Shown one piece after another: positions 51,542-59,306 of a DNA stretch of 64,000 nucleotides; the first letter of the stretch is position 1; every line of letters starts with the position of its first letter. The stretch lies in assembly GCA_964390645.1 (NCBI GenBank), contig CAYMLL010000005.1, positions 7,428-71,427 of the forward strand, given 5' to 3'. Source of the DNA: CAYMLL01 sp964390645 (lineage in GTDB: Bacteria > Planctomycetota > UBA8108). The notes below the pieces were generated by a model. The model made no database searches. It worked only from the letters and a program-made list of their open reading frames with translations, and was not told where the DNA came from. A program made the position numbers and the translations under genes.

Positions 51542-51547
51542 GGAGGT
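51542..51547 (+). promoter_or_regulatory. Ribosome binding site supporting a TTG start
   Basis: GGAGGT sits six bases before the second of two TTG codons (51551 and 51554). No ATG or GTG in the right frame precedes the signal peptide of the cohesin-like protein. Confidence 0.5.
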
Positions 51548-51553
51548 GTCTTG

Positions 51554-52084
51554 TTGCGCTGTTCGAGCCTCGTCCTCGCGGGAGCCGTCCTGCTGTCGGA
51601 GGGTGTCGGAAGGGCCGGTGACGGGCCGGTCTTCTCGTTCGACGTGACTCCGAGACCGGAGAGAGTCGAGGTCGCGCCGGGAGCGGCGTTCACTCTCGAC
51701 TCCGAGGTCACGCTGCGAACCACGGAGAACCCTTCGGATACCGGCGCGCAGGGATGGACCTTCAGCCTGGTCTCCGATGGCATCACGGTCGTCGACGTGA
51801 GCACCGCCGGAACTCTTGCAGCGAGCATCCACGACGACCCTCCGGGCCTGATGGATACCGGTTTCGTTGTCGTCGAGGTCGGGACTCGTGGGATCGGTGA
51901 GTGCGTCGATCGCATCAGCGCGCTCTCCTCCATCGTCCTGTCCTTCGTCCGCGTCGTCACGCTGCCCGCTGACGGCGTCGCGGAGGTTGCCCGGGTCACC
52001 TTCGCGGGTGTCGGGCCGGCCGAAGCGGGTGACGCGCTCCCCGCGAGCGTCTTCTTCCTCGATGGCTGCGAGGGCGAAGGCTGA
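51554..52084 (+). CDS. Secreted cohesin-like domain protein, N-terminal part ended by in-frame TGA
   Basis: From TTG at 51554, a signal peptide ('SSLVLAGAVLLSEGVG') is followed by a beta-sandwich typical of planctomycete secreted proteins that resemble cohesin domains: 'VEVAPGAAFTLDSEVTLRTT', 'AQGWTFSLVSDGITVVDVST' and 'SSIVLSFVRVVTLPADGVAE'. The frame stops at TGA (52082-52084) after 'FFLDGCEGEG'. The same frame continues beyond the stop, without shift, into the rest of the domain and a dockerin-like doublet. Relatives have a sense codon at this place (typically GEG/GSG followed by a polar residue and P), so a single substitution could restore a protein of about 296 residues. Confidence 0.72.
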   Translation: MRCSSLVLAGAVLLSEGVGRAGDGPVFSFDVTPRPERVEVAPGAAFTLDSEVTLRTTENPSDTGAQGWTFSLVSDGITVVDVSTAGTLAASIHDDPPGLMDTGFVVVEVGTRGIGECVDRISALSSIVLSFVRVVTLPADGVAEVARVTFAGVGPAEAGDALPASVFFLDGCEGEG

Positions 52085-52444
52085 CCGCAGTACAACCAGG
52101 TCTCCTGGAGGGGGACCACTCGATCCGCCACGCTCGGAAGGCACGACTTCGACGTCGTGGCCGTCGGTGGCCTCTTCCGCCGTGGTGACCCGAACGACGA
52201 CGGCCGCCTCGACATCTCGGATCCCGTCATGATCCTCGGTTGCAAGTTCCTGGGCGAGGAGTGTCCGACCTGTCGCGATTCCGGCGACGCGAACGACGAT
52301 GGCAATCTCGACATCAGCGACGCCGTGATGCTGCTGCAGCACCTCTTCCTCGCTCCCCGGCCTCCCGGGCCGCCCGGCCCCTTTCGTTGCGGTCCGGACC
52401 CGACCGAGGACTCGATTCCCCCCTGCGACTACACGAGCTGCTGA
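52085..52444 (+). pseudogene. Detached C-terminal part of the cohesin-like protein with dockerin-like doublet
   Basis: In the same frame as the preceding gene. It opens with 'PQYNQVSWRGTTRSATLGRH', the last strands of the cohesin-like domain, then two calcium-loop repeats, 'DPNDDGRLDISDPV' and 'DANDDGNLDISDAV', about 36 residues apart, and a tail 'FRCGPDPTEDSIPPCDYTSC'. There is no ribosome binding site of its own; a GTG at 52157 could start a 95-residue fragment without export signal. Best read as the 3' part of one gene cut by TGA. Confidence 0.72.
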
Positions 52445-52526
52445 CGTGGAACGTCGTGGGCACGCGGGAGAGAACGCCCGCCTCCGCGGTAGCGGGGCGC
52501 GACGACAGCGTGAAGAGGCGAGTGTC

Positions 52527-53108
52527 GTGTCGGGGCGTGCTCTGCGAGAGTCCGGAGCCGGCGATCCGGTCGGTCTGCCGGAGCCGTCCTCGTGGCTCGT
52601 CGAGAACGCGCACCTCCTTCCGCGCCGCGGACGGGCTCTGGACGTCGCCTGTGGCCGGGGGCGTCACGCTCTGCGCCTCGCGGCGGTCGGACTCGACGTG
52701 CTCGCCGTCGATCGCGACCGAGCGGCGCTCGAGTGGCTCGAACGAGCGGCGCAGGGGCTCGGATACCGGGTGCGGACCGAGTGCCTCGATCTCGAGACGG
52801 GGCCCTTTCCGCGCGGCCGCGAGCGCTGTGATCTCGGCCGTGAGCTCCATGACGTCGTCGTCGTCGTCCACTACCTCCACCGGCCTCTCTTTCCCGCGTT
52901 GATGGAGTGTCTGCGCCCGGGAGGCCTGCTTCTCTACGAGACGTTCACGGTCGAGCAGGGCGAGCGTGGCAGGCCGTCGAACCCGGACTTCCTGCTCGAG
53001 CCGGGCGAGCTGCCGCGGAGAGTCGAGCCCCTGGAGATCCTCGCGCAGCGCGAGGGCGAGTTCGACGGGCGTCACGTCGCGAGCGTCGCGGCGCGCAAGC
53101 ACGGCTGA
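52527..53108 (+). CDS. Class I SAM-dependent methyltransferase (TehB/UbiG-like)
   Basis: 193 residues from the GTG at 52527, which has AAGAGG nine bases upstream; a GTG at 52446, two bases after the previous stop, would add 27 Arg/Gly-rich residues without resemblance. 'SSWLVENAHLLPRRGRALDV' leads into motif I 'ALDVACGRGRHALRLAAVG' and 'DVLAVDRD', which bind SAM. 'HDVVVVVHYLHRPLFPALME' and 'LRPGGLLLYETFTVEQ' are motifs IV and V of the TehB-like group. The substrate is unknown; the position behind a secreted protein gene gives no hint. Confidence 0.85.
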   Translation: MSGRALRESGAGDPVGLPEPSSWLVENAHLLPRRGRALDVACGRGRHALRLAAVGLDVLAVDRDRAALEWLERAAQGLGYRVRTECLDLETGPFPRGRERCDLGRELHDVVVVVHYLHRPLFPALMECLRPGGLLLYETFTVEQGERGRPSNPDFLLEPGELPRRVEPLEILAQREGEFDGRHVASVAARKHG

Positions 53109-53245
53109 GCGTCGAAGGACGTTCAGCTCGCCTGGCCACCCCGTTCCGGGTGTACGCACGGGTCTGCTGGACACGGGTCTCGGAGTGTGGTCCCATCGAT
53201 CGTGTTGTGACCGGCTCGTTCCGACTCCGATAAGCAGGCCCGCCG

Positions 53246-56200
53246 ATGGTCCGCAAGGCTCCCGTTCAGACCGCTCTCGTCGCCGTGCTCCTCGCCGCGT
53301 CGCCCGCGTTCGCACAGGACGCTGCCGGTGCTCCTGCGAAGATCGACCTCTCCAGGCTTCCGAAGGCAGCGGAGCGCGAGGTCGACTTCACGAGCGACGT
53401 GCGCCCGATCCTCGGGAGCAGGTGTCTTCGCTGCCATTCGGCGAAGAAGGCGAAGGGCGGGCTGCGCCTCCATGCCGAGGCGGCGGCGCGCGCCGGAGGC
53501 GACTCGGGCCCGGTGATCCTGCCGGGGGATGGCGCGGGAAGTCGTCTGGTCCACCTCGTCTCGGGGCTCGACGAGCTGGTGATGCCGCCGGGCAAATCGA
53601 AGCGGCTGAGCGCCGACGAGGTTGCGGTGCTGATCGCGTGGATCGACCAGGGCGCCCGTTGGGGCCGGGCTGCGGCGGGTGACGCGGCCGCGAGCGGCTC
53701 CGAGCACTGGTCCTTCGTGCCGGTCGCTCGTCCTGAGCCCCCGGCGGTGAAGGAGACCGGCCGGCTCCGGAACCCCATCGATCGCTTCGTGCTGGCGAGG
53801 CTCGAGAAGGAGGGTCTTCGCCCGGGTCCCGAAGCCGACCGTGCCACCCTGCTGCGGCGCCTCAGCCTCGACCTCCTCGGCCTCCTGCCGGCCCCCGATG
53901 AGGTGACGAGCTTTGTCCGTGACGAGCGCCCGGACGCGTACGAGCGGCTCGTGCGTCGGCTGCTCGACTCGCCACACTTCGGCGAGCGCTGGGGAAGGCA
54001 CTGGCTCGATCTCGCGCGCTACGCCGACAGCGACGGCTACGAGAAGGACAACCAGCGCCCGTGGGCGTGGCGGTATCGCGACTGGGTGATCGATGCGATC
54101 AACCGCGACCTGCCGTTCGATCAGTTCACGCGCGAGCAGCTGGCCGGGGACCTGCTTCCGGACGCGACGCTCGAGCAGCGTGTCGCGACCGGCTTCCACC
54201 GCAACACGCTGACCAACACCGAGGGCGGCACCGATCAGGAGGAGTTCCGCGTCAAGGCGACCGTCGATCGCGTCAACACGACCGGCAGCGTCTGGCTCGG
54301 GCTCACGGTCGGCTGCGGCCAGTGTCACTCTCACAAGTACGATCCGCTCACGCAGCGTGAGTACTACGGGCTCTTCGCGTTCTTCAACAACGCCGACGAG
54401 AGGAATGGCGCCGCCCCGACACCGCGCGAGGTCGAGGATCTCGAGAGGCGTCGCCGGGAGTTCGACGGGAAGAAGCGTGAGCTCGAGACGTCACTCGCCG
54501 TCTACGAGAAGACACGTGCGACCGACCTTGCCGGCTGGCTCGACCAGGCCCGCGAGGTTTCCGGCTGGAAGACGCTCGAGATTCTCGGCGCGAAGTCCTC
54601 CGGCGGCGCCAGGCTCGATGCGCGGGACGATGGCTCGGTCGTCGTTTCCGGCGTCAGCCCGGACACCGACGTGTACACGGTCCGCGCGTCGACGACGGAG
54701 CATGCGGTGACCGGGATACGACTGGAGGTGCTCACGGAAGACAGCCTGCCGAGGAAGGGACCGGGACGCGCCGACAACGGCAACTTCGTCCTCTCGGAGA
54801 TCGAGGTGCGCGTCTGGAAGGCGGGCGACGCGAGGGCCGGCGACGGCGACGGTGGGCGCGTCGTCAGAATCCGGCGCGCCGGCACCGACCACGCGCAGAA
54901 GGGCTTCGCGGTCGAGAGCGCGATCGACGGCAAGCTCGAGGGGGGCTGGGCGATCGCCGCCGGCGACGGGGCAGGCAATCGCCGTCGGGTCGCGACCTTC
55001 GAGCTCGAGGAGCCGGTCGGCTTTGCCGAGGGCACGGTGTTCGAGGTCACGATGCGTCAGAATCACGGCGGGCGTCATACCATCGGACGCTTCCGCCTCG
55101 GCGCGACGACGATGGACGCGGCCCTGATCCACAGCCCGCAGAGGACGCTCGAGCTCCTCGCCAGGCCGGCCGCGGAGCGGTCCGACGCTGACGGCAAGGC
55201 CCTTGCGCGAATCTACTTCTCGGCAGATGTCGACTGGAAGAAGGCGCGCGAAAAGCTGACGGAGCTCGAGAAACAGGCGCCGAAGACATCCGGAACGCAG
55301 GCGCGGATGCTGGTCGAGCGACGTGGCAGTCGACGCAAGACACACGTTCTGATTCGCGGTGACTTCCTTCGCAAGGGGGCGGAGGTCGAGGCGACCGCTC
55401 CGGCAGTCCTCCATCCCCACCGCAAGCGAGGGGAGCACGCGGATCGTCTCGATCTCGCCGAGTGGATCATCGACTCCCGGAATCCGTTGACCGCTCGTGT
55501 CGTCGTCAACCGGTGGTGGCAGCATCTCTTCGGACGCGGCATCGTCCCGAGCGTCGATGACTTCGGAGTACGCGGCGAGCTACCGACGCACCCCGCGCTT
55601 CTCGACTGGCTCGCCTCCGAGCTTCTCGAACTCGAGTGGAGCCGCAAGAAGATGATCGAGCTGATCGTCACATCGCGGACCTATCGACAGTCGTCTGCGA
55701 CACGCGCGGACATCGCGGAGAGGGACACGCAGAACGAGCTGCTCGCCCGTCAGAACCGGTATCGTGTCGAGGCGGAGATCGTGCGCGATATCTCCCTCGG
55801 TGTCGGCGGTCTGCTCTCCGAGAGGATCGGCGGGCCGAGCGTTCGCCCCCGGTTGCCGTCTGGCGTCAAGGAGCTCGGCTACGCGAACAGCATCAAGTGG
55901 TCCGAGAGCAAGGGAGAGGATCGTCTGCGTCGCGGCATGTACATCTTCTTCCAGCGTACGGTGCCGTATCCGATGCTGATCGCGTTCGACACTCCGGACT
56001 CGAACGTCACCTGCCTCGAGCGCTCGAGGTCGAACACGCCGATCCAGGCCCTGACGCTGCTGAACGACCCGGTTTTCTTCGAGTGCGCGCAGGCTCTCGG
56101 CGCCCGGGTGCTTCGTGATCTGCCGGTGTCGTCGACCGAGGATCGAGTCCGCCACGCGTTTCGCCTCACCGTTGCCCGCACTCCCGGTTCGGGTGAGATC

Positions 56201-56377
56201 GCTCGCGTTGTCACCCTCTTCGACGAGCTGCGCGCGCTCTGCGAGGCGGACCCGGGGGCGGCGAGGTCGATCATCGGCGAGCAACGTGTCGACGGCGTCG
56301 CCGTCGAGGATCTCGCGGCGTGGGTGACCATCGGACGCGTCCTGATGAACCTCGACGAGTTCGTCTCGCGCGGATAA
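53246..56377 (+). CDS. PSD1 cytochrome-like / DUF1549 / DUF1553 protein, full length
   Basis: A 1043-residue exported protein with signal peptide 1-24 (ends AFAQ). PSD1, a planctomycete cytochrome c-like domain, has the haem-type motif 'CLRCHSAKKAKGG' near residue 60 and 'ELVMPPGKSKRLS' after it. DUF1549 spans about 170-370 with a second CxxCH in 'CGQCHSHKYDPLTQREYYG'. The centre (about 390-700) holds a charged helix and a beta-rich insert with 'GRHTIGRFRLGATT'. DUF1553 spans about 740-1000 ('NPLTARVVVNRWWQHLFGRG', 'SRTYRQSSATRAD'). The enzyme activity of this family is unknown, but covalent haem and periplasmic location are expected. No DUF1501 gene follows, unlike at 1-2566. Confidence 0.92.
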   Translation: MVRKAPVQTALVAVLLAASPAFAQDAAGAPAKIDLSRLPKAAEREVDFTSDVRPILGSRCLRCHSAKKAKGGLRLHAEAAARAGGDSGPVILPGDGAGSRLVHLVSGLDELVMPPGKSKRLSADEVAVLIAWIDQGARWGRAAAGDAAASGSEHWSFVPVARPEPPAVKETGRLRNPIDRFVLARLEKEGLRPGPEADRATLLRRLSLDLLGLLPAPDEVTSFVRDERPDAYERLVRRLLDSPHFGERWGRHWLDLARYADSDGYEKDNQRPWAWRYRDWVIDAINRDLPFDQFTREQLAGDLLPDATLEQRVATGFHRNTLTNTEGGTDQEEFRVKATVDRVNTTGSVWLGLTVGCGQCHSHKYDPLTQREYYGLFAFFNNADERNGAAPTPREVEDLERRRREFDGKKRELETSLAVYEKTRATDLAGWLDQAREVSGWKTLEILGAKSSGGARLDARDDGSVVVSGVSPDTDVYTVRASTTEHAVTGIRLEVLTEDSLPRKGPGRADNGNFVLSEIEVRVWKAGDARAGDGDGGRVVRIRRAGTDHAQKGFAVESAIDGKLEGGWAIAAGDGAGNRRRVATFELEEPVGFAEGTVFEVTMRQNHGGRHTIGRFRLGATTMDAALIHSPQRTLELLARPAAERSDADGKALARIYFSADVDWKKAREKLTELEKQAPKTSGTQARMLVERRGSRRKTHVLIRGDFLRKGAEVEATAPAVLHPHRKRGEHADRLDLAEWIIDSRNPLTARVVVNRWWQHLFGRGIVPSVDDFGVRGELPTHPALLDWLASELLELEWSRKKMIELIVTSRTYRQSSATRADIAERDTQNELLARQNRYRVEAEIVRDISLGVGGLLSERIGGPSVRPRLPSGVKELGYANSIKWSESKGEDRLRRGMYIFFQRTVPYPMLIAFDTPDSNVTCLERSRSNTPIQALTLLNDPVFFECAQALGARVLRDLPVSSTEDRVRHAFRLTVARTPGSGEIARVVTLFDELRALCEADPGAARSIIGEQRVDGVAVEDLAAWVTIGRVLMNLDEFVSRG

Positions 56378-56453
56378 CGGCCCTTGATGAAGCGAGGCCA
56401 GCGGTCGTAGGATGGCCTTGTAATCCGGGTGGCGAGGAAGGACCGATCGACAC

Positions 56454-57023
56454 ATGAGCTGGTCGACCGTTTCCCGTCGTCATGCAAGAACCGGACGAGG
56501 GGGCTCCTCTTCGGGGGATCGTTTCGCAGGGCGCCGCCCTTGCAGCGAAAATATCGGGCCCGGGATGACATCGCTGATCGACGTCGTCTTTCTCCTGCTC
56601 GTCTTCTTTCTGTTCACGAGTCGCTTCATCGGGGTCGAGGAGTTTCTCCCTTCCCGGCTTCCGAGAAATCGCGGTCTCGAGACGTTTCCGCGGACGGTGA
56701 AGGCGGAGGTCGTCGTCGATCTCGGCTGGAAGGATGGAAGGGCGGGCGCGACCGCGTTCACCACCGGACCCTTCGCGGGCACCGACGACAGCTTCTTCGC
56801 GTTCGGACAGGTGGACGATCCTCGGGTCGGCTACATCGCGCCACGCTTCGACGAGGTCGAGGGCTATCTGGCGCAGCGCTGGCGACGGTACGGTCCGCAG
56901 ACTCCGGTGACGGTTCGCTTCGACGACGGATTGCCGTGGCAGATGGTCGTCGACGTGATCGATGTCTGCGAGCGCGTCGGCCTTCACGACGTGACCGTCG
57001 GTGCCGAGGAGATCGATCCTTGA
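56454..57023 (+). CDS. ExbD/TolR family protein
   Basis: 189 residues. A short cytoplasmic start is followed by the single family helix 'MTSLIDVVFLLLVFFLFTSR', with the proton-path aspartate at residue 43 in the expected place. A periplasmic part of about 125 residues follows, including 'PQTPVTVRFDDGLPWQMVVD' near the end. ExbD/TolR work with ExbB/TolQ as proton-driven motors for outer-membrane transport or envelope integrity. No exbB-like gene lies within the window, so the partner must be elsewhere. The 77-base spacer to the preceding gene leaves open whether it shares that transcript. Confidence 0.85.
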   Translation: MSWSTVSRRHARTGRGGSSSGDRFAGRRPCSENIGPGMTSLIDVVFLLLVFFLFTSRFIGVEEFLPSRLPRNRGLETFPRTVKAEVVVDLGWKDGRAGATAFTTGPFAGTDDSFFAFGQVDDPRVGYIAPRFDEVEGYLAQRWRRYGPQTPVTVRFDDGLPWQMVVDVIDVCERVGLHDVTVGAEEIDP

Positions 57024-57034
57024 GGTGGCCGTGA

Positions 57035-57055
57035 CGACGCTCTGCGGGAGCGTCG
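57035..57055. terminator. Perfect 8-bp hairpin after the ExbD gene
   Basis: CGACGCTC (57035-57042) and GAGCGTCG (57048-57055) pair around a TGCGG loop, 12 bases after the stop. It is GC-rich and well placed for termination, but not followed by a T run. Confidence 0.5.
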
Positions 57056-57124
57056 GGATTCGTCTCACCGATGCGGACGACGCGGGTGTACAATGCCGCG
57101 ATCCGCGTTTTCATGACTTGTTGA

Positions 57125-57145
57125 GGTGAGCGGAGGACGCTCACC
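57125..57145. repeat. Perfect 8-bp hairpin in the leader of the HEAT/VWA gene
   Basis: GGTGAGCG (57125-57132) and CGCTCACC (57138-57145) pair around GAGGA. It lies about 110 bases before the ATG of the next gene and could be part of its 5' leader or a second terminator stem. Confidence 0.4.
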
Positions 57146-57252
57146 GTCCGGGTCGCCCTGTCGGCGCCAGGGGGTCTCTTCGACGGGCCCCGCTCATCGG
57201 CGGCGGGGACGCCGGTGAGCAGCGACGGATGACGTGATCCGGAGGCACACGC

Positions 57253-59181
57253 ATGACCCGGACCCTGCACATCGCTTTCGTCTCGGCGAGCCTTCTGTCG
57301 TCGATTCCGGCAGTCGCCCAGAATAACGGTGCGGGGCCCGCGAAGCAGGACGGCGAGTTCGCTGTCCTCAGACGCGAGTACCAGCAGGTTCGCAGGCGAC
57401 TCGGGGGCGGCAAGAAGGGCGCCAGGCAAGGGAAGGGCAAGAGGCGTCAGAGCCAGCGGATCACGGCGCTCGTTGCGGAGGCGACGCCGGTCATCGAGAA
57501 GATCGCGGAGCTCGACAAGCCTGTCGCGCTGACCTTTCTTGCCAGTGAGCTCGTCGAGGCTCCCGTCGCGTTGCGGCCGGCCCTCGCTCGTGGGATCGTC
57601 GAGTTCAACAGCGAGCGTGGTCCCGAGCTGCTCTTCGAGGGCTTCGCCATGCAGCCCGTGGTGACCCGCGTCGCCATCCTGGCGGCCGCGACGGGAGCGA
57701 CGAACCGACGACCGTACGCGGAGCGCGCTCATGCCCTCGTGGCGACGGTGACGTCGGCCGCCGGCAAGCTGGAGCTGGCGTCGCTGCTCGGCAGCCTGTC
57801 GGGTCTGGGGGTGGCCCGGACGCTTGTCGAGCTCGCGAAGAATCCGGATGAGGACGAGGCCGAGGCTGTCGATGAGAAGCTCGGCGATCAGGTCGCCGCC
57901 TCGCTCCTCGCGATGCGCCAGGAGAAGGACGTGGTCGACTGGCTCGGTGGGGGTGCATTCCGGGGCCGGGAGCTCTCCTCGACCGAGGTCTACGTCTGGT
58001 TGACGCTGGTCGGGGGGCTCGATCTCTCGAACGCGCGCCGGCGCGTCGTCAAGCTCACCGGCCATCGGATCGAGCCGCTCGCCATCGCTGCCGCCGCCGC
58101 GCGCGTGCCGCGAGCCGGGAAGTCCGGTCACCGGGAGCTGGCGAAGCTGCTTCGCGCCCGCAAGGGCGACGAGCTGGTCTCGTACCGTATGCGGGTTCTC
58201 GACGCTCTGGGTCGAGCCGGGAGCGATAGCGCTGTCGCCGTGCTCCTGAAGCTGACGAGGGTCAAGGACGAAGGTCTGCGCGCGGTCGTCATGGGAAGTC
58301 TCGGCTTCGCCCGGAACCGGCCCGCTGCGATCGCCGGCGTCGCTGCCGGCCTCGCGGACCGTCACCCCTATGTGCGAGCGGCAGCGTTGCGGGCGCTCGA
58401 GCGGCTCGTTCGATCGGGCGCTCGCGACAGGTCGATGATCGGTGGGCTCATCGAGCACATCGCTCGCGAGACGCAGTATCGTCTGCGGGTCGGGTCGCTC
58501 GAGCTGCTCGTCGAGCTTTCCGGTCAGAACATGGGCTTCGAGGTGACCGACTGGCGCAAGTGGTGGAACCACGAGCGGGAGGGTTTCGACTTTCTCGCTG
58601 TCGGCGAGCGCAAGCACACCTTCGTCACGACGCGCGACCTCTCCTATTTCGGGATCGAGATCGCGTCGAAGCGTATCGCGTTCCTCCTGGACGTGTCGAA
58701 CAGCATGTTGTCGCCCGCTCGTGGCAAGAAGGCGCGCGAGCAGAAGCTGAGCAAGCTCGACGTGATGAAGCGGGAGCTTGCCGGTGTCGTCGAGAAGCTT
58801 CCGGCCGACGCGGCGATCAACATCCTGATCTTCGACAAGCGTATCCGCTTCTGGGAGAAGCAGCTCGCGCGATTGACACCTTCGACGCGCAAGAAGGCGC
58901 TGGGCTATGTCGAGGGGCTGACGACCGGCGGCGGCACGAACATCTACGACACGATCGAGCTGGCGTTTCGCGACTCCCTCGTCGACACGATCTACCTGTT
59001 GACCGACGGCCAGGCGACGACGGGGCGCTTCAAGGACGGCCCGGGTATGGTGAGAGGCCTGCGTGAGCTGAATCGAGGGCGTGGTATCACGCTGCACTCG
59101 ATCGCTTTCGGCCGGGAGTGCGAGTGGATGCGTGAGGCGGCGGCGGACAACGGGGGGCAGTACAGGTACGTCGCCGAGTAG
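57253..59181 (+). CDS. Secreted HEAT-repeat / von Willebrand factor A domain protein
   Basis: 642 residues with a signal peptide ('LHIAFVSASLLSSIPAVAQ'). A basic, Gly/Lys-rich stretch near residue 55 precedes an alpha-solenoid of HEAT-like repeats to about residue 435 ('AVVMGSLGFARNRPAAIAGV', 'YVRAAALRALERLVRS'). The C-terminal VWA domain (about 470-642) keeps the MIDAS metal site: 'LDVSNSML' (DxSxS), the threonine in 'TTGGGTNIYDTI' and 'IYLLTDGQAT'. Such proteins usually mediate metal-dependent protein binding outside the cytoplasm. It is transcribed in the same direction as the ExbD gene but separated by 229 bases containing two hairpins. Confidence 0.87.
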   Translation: MTRTLHIAFVSASLLSSIPAVAQNNGAGPAKQDGEFAVLRREYQQVRRRLGGGKKGARQGKGKRRQSQRITALVAEATPVIEKIAELDKPVALTFLASELVEAPVALRPALARGIVEFNSERGPELLFEGFAMQPVVTRVAILAAATGATNRRPYAERAHALVATVTSAAGKLELASLLGSLSGLGVARTLVELAKNPDEDEAEAVDEKLGDQVAASLLAMRQEKDVVDWLGGGAFRGRELSSTEVYVWLTLVGGLDLSNARRRVVKLTGHRIEPLAIAAAAARVPRAGKSGHRELAKLLRARKGDELVSYRMRVLDALGRAGSDSAVAVLLKLTRVKDEGLRAVVMGSLGFARNRPAAIAGVAAGLADRHPYVRAAALRALERLVRSGARDRSMIGGLIEHIARETQYRLRVGSLELLVELSGQNMGFEVTDWRKWWNHEREGFDFLAVGERKHTFVTTRDLSYFGIEIASKRIAFLLDVSNSMLSPARGKKAREQKLSKLDVMKRELAGVVEKLPADAAINILIFDKRIRFWEKQLARLTPSTRKKALGYVEGLTTGGGTNIYDTIELAFRDSLVDTIYLLTDGQATTGRFKDGPGMVRGLRELNRGRGITLHSIAFGRECEWMREAAADNGGQYRYVAE

Positions 59182-59306
59182 GCGGTGCAGCCGGGTGCAG
59201 CGATCGCGGCGCGGGTGAGCCCTCGGAGGTTCGGGATCCGAGGAGGTTTCCGGCGCTCCCCGCGGCGACTATAATCGTCAACCGGTGAACCGGAAGGAGG
59301 GTCTCG

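Noticed and set aside
44112..52084. Recoding of TAG or TGA as sense codons
   Set aside because: Both codons end many intact genes in this window (TAG at 15351 and 22236, TGA at several others), and the two interrupted genes are not families known for selenocysteine or pyrrolysine.
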